This document shows positions 38,102 through 51,118 of a DNA stretch of 64,000 nucleotides, in pieces. Within the stretch, counting starts at the first letter, position 1. Every line of letters starts with the position of its first letter. Source of the DNA: Archilochus colubris (lineage: Eukaryota > Chordata > Aves > Apodiformes > Trochilidae). Under the pieces are notes generated by a model. That model ran no database searches, had not been told where the DNA came from, and saw only the letters and a program-made list of their open reading frames with translations. Made by a program: the position numbers and the translations under genes. The DNA lies in assembly GCA_023079485.1 (NCBI GenBank), contig CM041085.1, positions 93,259,115 through 93,323,114 of the forward strand. Direction: 5' to 3'.

Positions 38102-39356
38102 GTGTATTAAGCCTCATCCAGTGTATTAAAAAGACATACTTATTTTTTTAATCTCATTTCAGTTCATTTAGCTTCTAATAAATTGGATGGAACCTTATTG
38201 TTATATAAAGGGTTGGTAGCTTTCTCAGATTGACAAGCATTGTCATGGCAGTCTGTTGAAGCTTTGTAGATGACACCTAATGCAGCACAGACATGCCAAC
38301 ATTCAGTCTTCAACATGTTGAGCCTTGCTAGATTTATGCAAAGAAAGGAACTTGCCTTATACATTTTTTTTTATATACAGTATTTTGCAATACTGTAAGG
38401 AAAGCTGATTCTAACAGATGACCTCTTGATGTTTCACCACCGTAAGCTGTAAATGCCTTTCAGAGGCACCACCTGCACATTTCCTCAGATTGAGCATAAT
38501 GTCCCCATGCCCATAACAGAACAGTTTCTCCTCTTGGAAAACCAGCAACATGGTCCTTTTCCAGGCATCCCCTGCTCAAATTCAAAATCTGGGACCTAGT
38601 CCAGGGATTCATGCAATTTGGAGGCTGGCCAGCACACACATTGTGCTATGCATTGCCTTATCTGAAGAGGCAGCTCACAAATGTTATAAGAACAAGCCCC
38701 TTTTTTTTATCCACTCATTTGATTTTTTTAGTTGCACTGCTCCTCTGTCTCTAAGCTGATTGGAAGGCTTGAGAAAGGACTGTGAAAAAGCCAATCAGCA
38801 GTCCCTGTCCTAAATATTGATTTTGGTTGCTAATAGGAGTATTTAGATACAGGAGAAAGTGCTCTTATTGGCTGCCAAAGACAGGATTAGTATATTTGCT
38901 GGTAAAATAAAGCTGACAGTTTGCTTGACAGAGAAAATACATTTGGCCTAACTTTTGCGTGTTGGCCCTCTAGGAAAACAAATAATCAGGGACGATGAAA
39001 TGAAAAGGATGATCAATATATATATATTTACTTGCTGTTTACAAGTAACTGATACTCCACACATGCTCAAAAATAAGGCTCTGCGTGTAGTCTGTGATCC
39101 CTGAGTGGAAATGGGAGATAAGCACTTAGTTTGCTGGTAGGTAATAATGGTATAGCTTAATTTCTGGTTTGCATACTCTAAGGAGAAACTATGTTAAAAT
39201 GAAAGCATAATTTCTCCATCCTCAAAAATGGGTTATAGATGTTATTTTACATCCTCATTTTGTATACATGTAAATAGCTGATTTTTAAAAAACCTTTTAA
39301 CAACCTGTTCATTCTCTTTCTGTCTATATTTTAACACTTGACATTTTCTAATTTCT

Positions 39357-39428
39357 TTTTTTGTTGTGTTTTTTTGTTTGTTTTTTTATTTTTAATTGTT
39401 TGTTTGTTTTGTTGTGGTTTATTTTTTT
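39357..39428. repeat. T-rich tract with TTTG units
   Basis: T runs alternate with repeated GTTT and TTTG words; low complexity. Confidence 0.8.
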
Positions 39429-40154
39429 GGCAATATTTCTTTCTTTTAGAGAATATTTTAGGGCTCAGTAACTTTTTCAGTGACAGGTGATTGATTTTTA
39501 CCTGCCTTTATTTAACCAAAGGCAACTTAAAAACAATTTTCAAGGATGACTAAATACTTTCCCATTAAACCAGCGTCCTGACCACTTGGAGTTCAAAAAG
39601 CAAAATCTGAAAAAAATCCCTAGTAATTTTTGAGAAAATCGTGTTTCTTTCTTGACTTTCTCATGTTTTCCTTTTTCATTTCTTATTGTATCTCTCTGCT
39701 CTCTTCCCTGTCTTCCTTGTACTTCTTCCCATGATTCCAGTATTTATTTAAATAGTATTTGGAAGCCTGCATGTGATTTTTTTTCAGACATCTGATTTAA
39801 TGAACTCAAAATTGTGCTAGCCACAGTAATGCTATTTTGAGAAGGTGGATGAAGATGTATCATCACTCTCTGTGCCAAACCTGCTGGTGAAGCCTGAACC
39901 AGTCCCAGGTTATCCACAGGTAACTCGAGCTACCACAGTCCCTGGCAGAAAGAGTCTGGCTAGGAACTTTGAACAAGTCTCGGAAGTGCTTATTCTACAC
40001 TGTTTGGCAAAGGAGTTATAGAGGAAAAGAGATAGATATGTAGAATGTGTAAACACTGATTCTGTCTTGCAAATAATCTGGCGTTTTTGTCAGCCCTGCA
40101 GTAGTCAGGCAGTTGGTCTAGAGGATTGTTGTAGGCCTCTTCCAAAAGAATATT

Positions 40155-40187
40155 AGTCTAGTCTAACCTAGTCTAACCTAGTTTAGC
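40155..40187. repeat. Short decamer tandem repeat
   Basis: Two perfect copies of GTCTAACCTA at 40161-40180 are flanked by partial copies on both sides. Confidence 0.85.
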
Positions 40188-41600
40188 ATAGGCAGAGTTC
40201 TGAGGTCAGCTGGCTGCTAAGGCCAAAGAGCTCCTCAGTTGTTTTGTAGGAGTAACTCTTGCAGAAGGCAGGCCTGTCATTCCAGTAGTTGAACAAGAGG
40301 ATCAGATCTTGCTATCCGTGCAGCAAAGCCATCCAGTGGGGACATGGAAATGCAGTTTCCTTTCTCAGGCTGTCTCGTGTCAACTTTTAGAAGTATCCCT
40401 TGGAGTGAAACTTTAACAGGACAGAATGAAGCAAGCAGCAAAACACATTAAATATGCTAAAATGTGAATGTCAGAATAGCATGCCATGTCTCCTTCCAGC
40501 TTCCAAAGCACCTGTTTAGTTTATGACACTCATGCCTTTAAATTCAAGCAGGCATGTGAGCCCCTTAGCAAGGAATCCACTTTGTGTGGAAGAAGGCTGT
40601 AGACTGGTAAAACCAGCCAGTGCCTACTGGTGATGCCAGTGTTTTTGTAGATCTTGGCCTGCACCACTGGGGTAAATGTGAGTGAGACATACTTGTATAA
40701 AATCAAAGTGTAGGTCTCTTCTGAATTGTTAGTTATGAACAATAAACTGGGAATTCTAGGATCTTCTAGTAATTAAGGCACTAGGCTTCAAGAAACAGCA
40801 AAAGTGCTGTATGCTTGAAGTACAGGATAGGAAACTAGTAATTTTAAAGGCATTTTTATTTCAATACCAGATGTAAATGTGGTATCAATAACCTAGTTTG
40901 ATATTTAAATGTATGTGTATTGGGAAGAAGAGGAAACCAGAGAAGTTTTCAGCCGTGACAGAAAGGCTTTATTTTCCTAAAACTGGTTCAGATAACTGAG
41001 CATACAGGAAGGATTATCTGGTTGGATACTGAAGAATCAACTGTGTAGTTCTGTGAATACAGAAATTTGTTGAGCAATAAGGTAAGCAGAAGTAAAAACT
41101 GTATTATACTTAAAAAGATAAAATCCTTATTTGAATTTGAACAATTGCTTCTTGAGTATTCCATACCTAAAGAATAGAAGAACCTTCAAAAGTGTGAAAG
41201 AGAAACCAGGCAATGTATGAACTCAAGTTAACTGTGCTAAAGGACAGATTCTGACTGTAACTCAAATTTGACAATTAAAATCTTTAGCAGATATACCTCT
41301 TGTGATTATGCCAGCTCACCTGAACAGGGGATGAAGTTGGGGTGCAAGGAGGAGGAGAAGAAAGGGGAGTTGAGAAATAAGTGCTTTAGATTGTTACAGT
41401 GCTGCAACACAGAAGCATTTACCTGCAGTTTCTTAACAAGAACATTATCCTGAATTGGGACTGCAGGCAACAGTGAGTGTAGGTCCCCCCCAATCTCTGC
41501 TTTGGAGAGATTCAATCTGTGTTTCCAAAAGGTGACATCTATGTCACCTCTGCATCTATGAATCTCAGAAGGATTTCTGCATCTTGATAGATACACACTT

Positions 41601-42511
41601 CTTGGAGACACAAACTCCAGGTGTGGTCTCATCAATGATGGGAGGGAAAGATCCCCCTCCATTGAGCTGCTGGCAACACTTTGCCTCCTACATCCCTGGA
41701 CAGCATTTGCCTTCTTTGCTGCAAGGTCCCATTACTGACTCTCGTTCACCTTGGTGTCTACCAGGTTCTTTTTTGCTGAGCTGCTTTTCAGCTGAGTGGC
41801 CCCCAGCCTGTATCAGTGCACAGGACTCTTCCTCCCTTAATACAGGACTTTGTGCTTCCCCTTGCTGAACGTCATTATGCCCCTGCCAGCCCCTTTCTCC
41901 ATCTTGTCGAGGTTCCTCTGGGTGGCAGCACAAGGCTATGATGCTCCCAGTGTGCAAACTTGCTGAGGGCACGTTCTACCCCCATCATCCACATCACTAA
42001 TGAAGATGTTAAACAGGACTTGACCCAGTGATGACCCCTGGGCTACACTGCTAGTTAGTTGTCTCCAACTAGACTTCATGCCACTGGTCACCATTCTCTG
42101 GGCTGGGCCACTGAGCCATTTTTCAATCCATTTTACTGTCTGTTTATCCAGCCTCTACAAGAACAGCTCGACCATGATGATCTTATGTAAGGCAGTGTCA
42201 AAGGTCTTACTGAAGTCCAGGTCAATAATATCCACTGATCTCCCCTTAAATACCAGCCAGTCATTTCATTGTATAAATTTATCAAGCTGATCAAGAACAA
42301 TTTGCTCTCTGTGAAGCCACACTGATTATTCATGATAATTTGTACTTTTGGCTATGGAGATACTGTGTGTTCTCTAAGTGTGGAACTTTATTTGTTCATG
42401 TAGGGTGATAGATTTCAGTTTTCACAGGTATCTTACGGAGGGGATGAGTAGAAATTCTGGATCTCCTGTCCTCAGCTGGCTGTGATTTCCCTGGCTCCTG
42501 GTCTTCCTGGG
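41601..42511 (-). mobile_element. CR1 LINE ORF2 fragment, no 3' end
   Basis: On the plus strand this is the reverse complement of the CR1 ORF2 C-terminal half. It runs from 'actccaggtgtggtctcatc' through 'gctggcaacactttgcctcc' and 'cttgctgagggcacgttc' to 'gaagatgttaaacaggact'. It then continues through 'ggtcttactgaagtccagg' and 'agccagtcatttcattgt', reaching the segment that encodes RT motif A and upstream. The block after 42360 is diverged, but 'tgatttccctggctcctgg' near 42480 still fits. Both the 3' tail and the 5' end are missing. Multiple frameshifts make it a relic; open frames of 66 to 94 codons inside are fragments or antisense. Confidence 0.92.
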
Positions 42512-45424
42512 GGAGAGTACACAAATTTTGCAAAAGGAAGGCAAAAATCTCTACTGATCAACAATGAGGCAACTCCACTGATGCTACTATAATCCTCCAC
42601 AAAGTACCTCACAAACTTGAAGAAATTAAAACATCCCTTCCAGGTACATGGTTAAATAGAAATTAAAAAACAGGAAAAATATATGCAGAGGACAGGTAGT
42701 TAAAAAACCTTATTTTTCATTTTCTTTCCTTAAGTTTTTGAATGACAACATGCAAGAAGCAGATGACAAGCAGTAATTTCTGCATTGATGCACAGAATAA
42801 ATTATAGTCAGAAAGCAGATTTGTTAAGGAAAATCCTTTTCAAACTTTGATGCAGACAAAACAACTGGTTGGCTTAAGAACTAAAGCTTCAGCTTCAGCC
42901 TCAAACTTATTCAAGCTCTATACACTGGTACTGTGTCTTTGAGCATAAAGAAGAAAAATGAAGATACTTTTCTCCTTTTGTGCTAACAGTTACACTCAGA
43001 TGGATAAGCTGATGTGTTCCAGTTTAAAATAAAGTCTGAAGACCCACTTCCCCCTTCCCCAGCCTCTGTGTCCCCTTCACCTGCTCCATGGAATTTCTGA
43101 TTATGAAAAACTATTTGAGTGAAGAAGAGTATATTTGTCTTGTGTTTGTTCAGGGCATAATAGCTCAGAGAAAATCTCAGCTTTGGATAAAACAACATTC
43201 TCAAATACTAAAACTAATACTAAGTGAAAAGGTAAAATGACGCAAACATGACACATCCTTTGCTATACACATGTAAGTATGAAGTAAGACTATAAATGCT
43301 AGAACAACAGTACAATTTACCCATGCCTAACGCCCTGGGGGCTTTCTTGTTTATTTTCAACTGCAAATATCAATGCTCTTATCAATGCTCAGTGTGAAAG
43401 TTAGTGAATTATCTCTCTAACTTTCCAGAGTACTGGAAAGCCAGCAACTGAAGTTCCCTAGATTTTTCTGTTGCATGAATGGCTCCTATAAATTGTAGAG
43501 CCCACAGAGACTATATGCATAACTACTCTGATACCATGCAGTTAGCACATAAAAAAAATGTAAAGCTAAGAAAATTTAAAATATGCAAATCTGATTGTTT
43601 TTTTCTGAATGTATGGGAATCTTGGCAAAACCTGTAGATCTTACTTACCAGTAGCTCGTATTTGTCCCTATAAACACTATTACATAACTGCCTCAGAACA
43701 AATGACACTATTTTTGAGAAACAGTAAATAAAACTCATGGTCTTTCATCCATCCAGTGAGGCTAAAAGGTTCTTTTCAGATGAAAGCATGAGACACAGCT
43801 TTTCCATAATTTTTTTCCACACATAATAAGAGAAAACAATATTTTTGCTTTGTTAGCAATATTTTTTTCTACTTTGTCATAGCCAGAATATATAGATCTT
43901 GTTACTTTCTTGGCTCAGCTTGAGGAATGGGACTCTACTGTGTAACATTTGGCATCAAAAAATAGTCCCTGTTCTTCTTTGCATGTTCTCTGGAGAGTAA
44001 AGATGCAAAGCAATCCCTGAGAACTTTAGATGATGTGTTTTTCCACCCTACAAGTGAGAGAGTCTCAGGCTTTCTTGGGGAGAAGCAAATTATCTTCCCC
44101 AACAAAAATGAAGGCTGTGCAATGGTGCACTGAAGTATGTGTCCACCTGTGTGGCATTCTGGAAAGAACATAAACACTTTCTGGTACAGCAAGATGCTGT
44201 AGTAGGAGACTTACTTCATATCTTAGGTCTTTTCAACACATCCAGAAAAAAGTTCAAATGCCAATACTGAAAGTCATAGAGACCTGACATGGAGGCTACA
44301 AGTATATTAGCAAACTAAGTAACATCTCAGGAACTGCTACTAACTAACATTTATGACCATTTCTATTGTCCATGTTATTAAATAGTTTTTATACATGAAA
44401 TTATATTTACCTTCCATAATAGAGTCAACATATTACCTGCCTTTTGGAAACAGTATCTGGTTCCTTCCAGGTAATGAATAGTTCTCAAGAGCTGATTGGA
44501 ACTGTGCTGGTCAGCTTGGGATAGAGCATGCCAGGATCCATCTGGACAGTAATATATAAATAATTATGTTCTAGTAGCTGAGCATGTTCCCTGGAATCTT
44601 TCAGCTTATCAAGACATAGCTTGGGAGTCTAACCTGAAATAAATTTTAAGATAAACTGGAATTTTTGATGATGGATTTCTGTATCTCATGACAACCCCTG
44701 ATTTTGGATGGGTTATTAGCTTGGAGAAAAAAAATTCAAGTCCTGTGGAGGGTGTGAATTCTGAACTGGAATTCAGTGGTAATGAAATTAAGAGAGAATC
44801 ACACATTTCTTTATATACTATTGCAGAGGAAAACAGTAAAAAAATTACTTTTAAAAAACCCTACAGAAACTATTGCTTACTGTTCCTATGAAATGTGACA
44901 TCTTGCCATTCAGAATGTGAAACTTCTGATTTCTTTAGGTTGTGCAATATTCTCTGTTAATTCACCCAAATACTTTCTTTACTTGTAGTTGATGTAAACT
45001 CCAACAGTCCATAAAGCAAATAGCTGAAGGTCAGATGGTAGAACATTTATCACAATTAAAATCTGCACACTCTTGGTCTTTTCTTTTTGGAATGTAACTT
45101 GTGTACCCAAATTACTTGCTGTTTCTGTTGTTGCTTTCTCTTTCATTATCTGCTAGCTGAAGTCATTATCTGTAATTTAAGAGCAATTAATTTTTATTAA
45201 AGTATAATTAAGGAAATAATTTTCTTCATTCTAATACAATCTTTGTTAAACTAAAGCCAATAAAGAAATGCATACAAAATAAACAAACTAATGAAGAGTA
45301 ATATATGTTTTACCAAACATGATAGCCTCCAAAGACAAGAACAGAGACACTTGCTGCCACTACAAAGTTAGGTACCTGCAGCTTTACTGATAAAGAGAAT
45401 AATCTCCCTTTCTGTTTGCTTTCT

Positions 45425-45459
<35 letters not shown>

Positions 45460-46044
45460 TTCCTTCTTTGATCTTGGAATGCTTCCCTGCTGAGCTAGGA
45501 TAGATCTTTAAGCATCCTGGGTTTTAACTCCTTGCAACCTTGAGCCTGCACATGTGCCAAAGAAAGGGACCAGATAGACCATTTCTTGCACTTAGATAGA
45601 GATCCCAGGGCAGACATAGCTCTGAGGTTGTGTTTTCAGGATCAAAGCAAACACAAAAAACTTAACTTTCTTCCACCTCCTTCTGCATTTTTTGCATTGC
45701 TATACCATTCAGCCATCACAGTTCCCAAAACAGGAACATGCTGCTGGAAAAGGATCTCCTGTGTCACTGAGTCATTTGTGCCTTCTAATTAATAGTCTAA
45801 ATTTCCTTTGAAATTCTGGCCTGCAGTTACTCATGGCTTTTTTATACCTATTTGCTTGTGTGCCAGCTGTGGCCTTTAGCTTAAATAGAGCCCCCCTGTC
45901 ATCATTGTTTTCCTTTTCTGTGCCTCTATCTTCAGCTGAAAAGGCAAATTGGTTTCACTGAGGTTTTCAAGACTTGGTTCAATAATGCCATGGCACACAT
46001 GTAGTGTGCTGCTGAGTGGAGGACTGAATGACCTCCAGAGGTTC
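42512..46044. other. Unique DNA, no gene seen
   Basis: No gene or interspersed repeat was recognised. A 28-A run lies at 45429-45456. Short frames (65 to 85 codons) have no recognisable family. Confidence 0.55.
45429..45456. repeat. Poly-A, 28 bases
   Basis: The longest pure homopolymer in the window. The upstream bases (TTTCTTTCT) do not belong to a recognised retrotransposed body. Confidence 0.95.
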
Positions 46045-46050
46045 AGTCTC
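46045..46050. repeat. Target-site duplication, left copy (AGTCTC)
   Basis: Six bases immediately left of the palindromic element, identical to 46440-46445. Confidence 0.88.
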
Positions 46051-46439
46051 TGTAGTGTAAAGAGGCAACCAGGTGCCACTAGTTGCCAGGGAGTGAGCAT
46101 GAGCTTGTGTCAAGCCCACCTGTGCCTAATTAGGGTGGGCCCCCACTGTGCATGAGCAGGACCAGGGGGCCAATAAAAGGTGAGTCCTGAGACACAAGCT
46201 CAGCTCAGTCCTGAGCGTGCTTTACAGAGAGGTCAGTTGCTCTTGGAGCACTGTATTACCTTCATTGCACCACTAGCACTCATCACCCACAAGGTAAGGC
46301 TCTGGTGGCCCTTTTATTGGGCCCCTGGTCCTGCTCATGCCCAGTGGGGGCCCACCCTAATTGGGCACAGGTGGGCTTGACACAAGCTCATGCTCACTCC
46401 CTGGTAATTAGTGGCACCTGGTTGCCTCATTACGCTACA
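46051..46439. mobile_element. Palindromic LTR-like element, 389 bp
   Basis: The unit starts TGTAGTGTAA and ends TTACGCTACA. It is bounded by perfect 6-bp direct repeats AGTCTC (46045-46050 and 46440-46445). Its first 130 bp (46051-46180) and last 130 bp (46310-46439) are inverted copies with about 7 mismatches, roughly 95% identical. They enclose a 129-bp non-palindromic core (46181-46309). Each arm ends at the core in CCAATAAAAGG, so an AATAAA faces inward from both sides. TG..CA ends with a 6-bp duplication match class II (ERVK-type) retroviral LTRs, while the long inverted arms resemble a foldback transposon. There is no transposase or retroviral reading frame, so it is non-autonomous. Avian palindromic LTR families have been reported, but I cannot assign this one. 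The 68- and 66-codon frames crossing it are not genes. Confidence 0.85.
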
Positions 46440-46445
46440 AGTCTC
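46440..46445. repeat. Target-site duplication, right copy (AGTCTC)
   Basis: Six bases immediately right of the palindromic element, identical to 46045-46050. Confidence 0.88.
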
Positions 46446-47991
46446 CATTTCTGTGGTTATTGATTATGAAAAAAGACTGAATTTATGTTGGGTTTGGAAA
46501 TGTGGTAATTTCTATCTCATCTATTAAAATCAAGTTAAAGGTTGCATCTAAACTATGAAAAAGGGCAAATTACTCTCAGGTTAATCATTATAGATGAACC
46601 ACACAAGTCCTTTACTTTTTACTAATGAATACAAGGTACAGAAGCTAACAGTAGTGCTAAATTAAATAATGTTTCTCCTTTGAGTATGAAAACCAGAATG
46701 ATGTCTTGATGTCAAATATGTCATGAAAAAAATAATCCCAAACCTATTACTCCCTGATGGTAAATGAATTTTATTTTGAAATTTCATGACATTTTAACAA
46801 TTTAACCAGTTAAAACTTTAGGTTCAAGTTCAACACCAAACTCTTGTTGTAAAGGCGATTTTTTAAAAAAATATTTAGGAGCTGGGGAACACTTATGCCA
46901 GTATCCTTATCCATACTGAATGAAGAAAAGCAGGACACTGCTGAGTCACCTGGGTGAAAAGAAATTTAAAGGCTGGAGGATTCTACAAGTTCTACTTTAG
47001 ACACACAGTAAAACTTGCCTTTAAAAACCTTGATGAAAAATGGAGTCTTGCCCAAGCAGGTTATTTAAACACCCAGGATTCTTTGTATTATTCAGAAAGC
47101 TTTAGTCATTACATCGGTATCTCCCAAAATGGAAACAGGAATGAAAAATGTCTAATTGTTCCTCAGAACTTTTCTTTTCAGGATTCTTAAGAAGTATGTC
47201 TAAAGATTATAAATAAATTATTAGCAAATGTTAAAAGTATTATTAAAGCTTAATTGTACCCTGGGTTTATAGAATGATTGAAGAAATAGTTTGGAATTGC
47301 ACTTGGAATAGATATGCAACTCATTTTGTGTACCAGTAAATTTTAGTAGCATGCTAGAGTTCTGAAAGGGTTGGAAGGTGGAGTTGCTTTAATTTTTCTC
47401 CAGGAAACATCCTTTCAGAGCCACAGGCAGAATCCTGTCTGATGAATTCTACCAACACCATTAAGCAGCAGTTGCTGTGGTTGACACAGCCTGACTCCTT
47501 CAGACACCATTTTGAAGTTAATGGAAGTATGATTAAGAGTTGTCATTAGTTCTCTAGACTTGCTGCAATGTAAGTTTTCCCTTGACCTTTTTGTCCACTC
47601 TTTTGATTCATCAGTATTGTTTCTGCAGTTCTAGTTCACATTATCATTTTTTTATTTGTCTCTTTTTACTGTATGACCTTTTGTATGGCTGGGAATAGAC
47701 TTTGTAAAGTGGCAAAGAAACAGATATTTCTGAAACATCAAAGCATATTCCATGCTTCTCCAATGTAAATTCAGCAAAATCTTAGTCATAATGCAATCCT
47801 TCTATTTTATAAATAGGTTCCTTTGAATCCTTTGTTATCATTTAACATGCTTGCAGAATTTCATCTTATCCAAGTAACTGTTTTCATCCAGATATAATTT
47901 GCTTTCCATCTTATGCTTGCTTTTATTAGAATACTGTAGTTGAATTTTCCTTCTCAGGCAATATGCTTAAAATCCAAAGGATCAATTTGAC

Positions 47992-48014
47992 TTTTTTTTT
48001 TTTTTTTTTTTTTT
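47992..48014. repeat. Poly-T, 23 bases
   Basis: A pure T run followed by AATAAATC. It is a simple homopolymer or a minus-strand poly-A tail of an unrecognised insertion. Confidence 0.9.
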
Positions 48015-48567
48015 AATAAATCTCTGTATTTTACTTTATATAATTATTTAGGGTGCTTGAGAAATGCCTGTAAATCTTGTGTAAGATTCAGAAGTTTGTA
48101 CTTACTGTTATGAAGGATAAACTTACAATTTAGAGGGAAATGTAAACAAAACCTGAGTGATATTCTTGGCACAGTTATATACCTTTGTCTGGAAAGCTTG
48201 TGGAACTGCTCACATGCACTAAATGTGCACTTAGCTCTCTGCAAAGTCGGGGCTGAAATGCATAATTAACTACAGTAGAAAAGAAAAAAATTGCAAAAAC
48301 ACTACTTGTGTATTCGATGTATATTAAAAGCATTGAATACCAACCATAATAAGAATTGCTGTATCTGAAATCAAATATCAAAGCATCCCAAGGCTTTCAT
48401 ATTAACCTGTCCATGAAGATATTCCTACATGGTTGCCTATTAAGTGTTTGCCAAACACATTAATCAGTCATCACTTTCTTTTCCAAGGGATGAGTGCTTA
48501 TTTGGAGAACCGAAAGCTCACACACGTTTATGTAAATGCATTATAAATTTTAAATTTCATTTTTCAG

Positions 48568-48882
48568 GACCTTGCTGAGAATTTATTGTATCTCCCAAAA
48601 GACACCACTCAACTCCCCTTTGCTAAACATAGCTACAGGAGTTCCAACTATCTCCCAAAAGTGGTCAATGTTACTGCAGTTATGTATGAAATGAGCAGCA
48701 TCACTATTTTTAATGAAGGAAAGAGAGATCCATCAACATTTCAGTTTAAAAAAGGATCTTGCTATCAAATGCAAATCAGTTGTGATTATGGTAATGCTGT
48801 TTTAAATAGTAAAAAAACCCAAAACCTAACAGGAATCAAGAGGACTTGTGTGGAGCCCTCTAAAATGAAGCTTTGTAGCTGA
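48568..48882 (+). other. Open frame behind a splice-acceptor-like site, unassigned
   Basis: A pyrimidine-rich TTTCATTTTTCAG precedes GAC at 48568. The frame starting there stays open for about 105 codons to the TGA ending at 48882, long for DNA this AT-rich. There is no good ATG near the front; the first in-frame ATG is at about 48680. Donor-like GT sites exist but none is strong. The peptide begins Asp-Leu-Ala-Glu-Asn and includes a 'TFQFKKGSCYQM' stretch. I recognise no domain and its composition is not clearly protein-like, so chance is the simplest reading. Confidence 0.15.
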
Positions 48883-51071
48883 TTTTGTCTATTGTTTTAT
48901 ATGTCTAATAACTTCAGAAAACAGTGTGCAGCCACACAATAATTTCAGTTTTGTGCATAGTTTTATTTCATGTTAGTTGGAGGTGTCTCATCTGGGGCAC
49001 AACATATTTCAGTGGAGCAACTCCCAGTAGTCCTGAAAATAGCTGGTATGCTGCTGTCATTCTCAAGGGGAATCAGGGTTTAGACTAAGGCACTCGAACA
49101 TAAACAGTAACAAAACCTCCCAAACTGATCTATATGCATTTACATATTCTGCATTTTTTTGCAGGTTGCATATTTGATCATGAAAGGAACTACAAAGTTG
49201 TCAACATACATGTCTCTGGAGACTTTGTCATCCTTTTCTTCTCGTTAAATCAACACTAAATTAAAAAATACAATCCATTTCTAAAGAGAACACACTCAGC
49301 TTTAATCCTGCAATATCCAGATCACTCTTCCTACAGTTGATGGAAAAGGACCTCCAGAGGCCATTCTTTTGTCCCAGTGCCCACTATGTGTAGGGTGATC
49401 TACACTTCAGGTATCACTGATGACAGAAGGCAGCAGGTGGTAACCTCAGTTTAGTTGTAAGATAGTTACTTGGATAAAGCAAAATATTTTTATAAATCCA
49501 TCTACTTCAGTGAATAGTGGTTGAGAGTATATATCATGTATATAGCAGTATGACTTATTTGATTATAGTATGACTTACTAGATCTACACAAGTACTGGTC
49601 ACAAGTAAGTGCCTTCTTCCTGACATGCTCTGATATAAAATCAAAATTTGTGTCCTTACTGCAGGTTCAAGAAAAGCCCATGTCCACCCAGTGTACTTCA
49701 TCACTGGATTGTATGGTATGTGAGAAGTCCTATGCAATGTAAAGTGTTAGGAAGAAATGACTTGGTAAGAGGTGTTAAGTAGTGTCTGGACCACTTCTTT
49801 CGTATCACAACCCTTTCTAAACAGAACTGTTTTAATCCTTATGATATATGAAGATTTAAGAAATGGAAAAAGCAAATATTTTTATTAAAGCTAAGCAGTA
49901 ATCTCTGGCAGAAGAATGGAACCCAACTTTTGAACGCTTAGCTCAGTGCTAGTTTTACTTCTAAGTGCAGTACTTGTTACTAGAACATGGCAAATCTCAT
50001 GGAATACAGCTTTTTGTGAGAATAAGATACCCATCCTAGAAAGTATGTGCAATAACTTAGTTGTTGAACATCACCATTCTTTCCTTCCCTCTGCTTGAAG
50101 TTGACATCTCTCAGCTCTGCTTATATTGAGATCTTTGGCTTATTTTTCATTCCACACAGTTTCTGGTCTAATTTTAACCTGTTTTTTATTATTAATTTAG
50201 TTTTCCTTCACCGTAACTGTTTCCTCAAGTGAAATGAAAGAATAAATAAACTAAAAGCTCTATAGCACTCAATTCTGAACCAATAACACCTCAGTGGCTT
50301 TCGAATTATCACAAACAAATTGAAGATGCCTGTCCTTAGCTGTAATTCATTATTTTCCCAGACACTTGGTACAGGGTATTAAATGTGATAATTTCAATGA
50401 ATCCACCTGTTTCCCTTTTGTATATGGTAAATCATTCCTTGAAAAAGAGGGAAGGGCTAATAGCAGACATTAATTAACTCTCAGCTAACTGGTGCTTTCA
50501 TTGATGAGAATTATTGTAATAAATCTGCAAAACCACTAAGTTGGAGCTAAGTGTTTAACTGAAGGTGAAGTTAAATACTCTCCATGACACTATTTAAGAG
50601 TACAAAAATGTGATGTAATAATCCACTTACATACACGGTGCAGAGTCTGGAATTACTGGCAAACTTACTTCAGACCTGGCTTCCCGTTGGGTAGGTAAGA
50701 CTAGACAAGAGTGCTCATTGTAGACTTCTGGCTCATACCAAATCTATATTCTAGTATTCTCCAAAGGACATTTTATGAATCATATAACCCAGAAAATGAA
50801 ATTTCTGTGTTTCTCATCAAAGTATGGTAGAGGCATCGAAATGGTCAGTTTTTCAGAGTACTTCTTCAACTTAGTCTTTTTTTCTTCTAGGCAAAAAAAG
50901 TAAGTCTCCTGTGAGAGTACTAATGACAATTGCAAATGAAGGTTAAAAAGGGACCAGAACTTGTGATGAATTCTTCACAGAAAAATATATTCATTAAAAA
51001 ACAGACATCTGAAGTAGATTTCGGGAAGAGTGTATGTGTTTTAATACTAGTATTTATAATTAAATTGATAC

Positions 51072-51114
51072 ATTATTCATTATGGTTATTATGGTTAATT
51101 ATTCATTATGGTTA
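51072..51114. repeat. 17-bp direct repeat beside a CR1 insertion
   Basis: ATTATTCATTATGGTTA occurs at 51072-51088 and 51098-51114, with a partial copy between them. It ends 4 bp before the CR1 fragment at 51119. Confidence 0.88.
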
Positions 51115-51118
51115 ATAT

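Larger units (their letters stand above)
38102..41600. other. Unique DNA, no gene seen
   Basis: No gene was recognised. The stretch contains a T-rich tract (39357-39428) and a short decamer repeat (40155-40187). Confidence 0.55.
46446..51118. other. Unique DNA, no established gene
   Basis: Contains a 23-T run (47992-48014), a weak exon-like open frame at about 48568-48880 (listed separately) and a duplicated 17-mer at 51072-51114 just before a CR1 copy. No interspersed repeat was recognised. Confidence 0.5.

Noticed and set aside
41306..41662. 118-codon minus-strand frame
   Set aside because: Its start overlaps the CR1 fragment and the rest is unique DNA; no coherent protein.
45429..45456. 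28-A run as the tail of a processed pseudogene
   Set aside because: The upstream sequence gives no coding similarity in any frame I read, and no target duplication was found.
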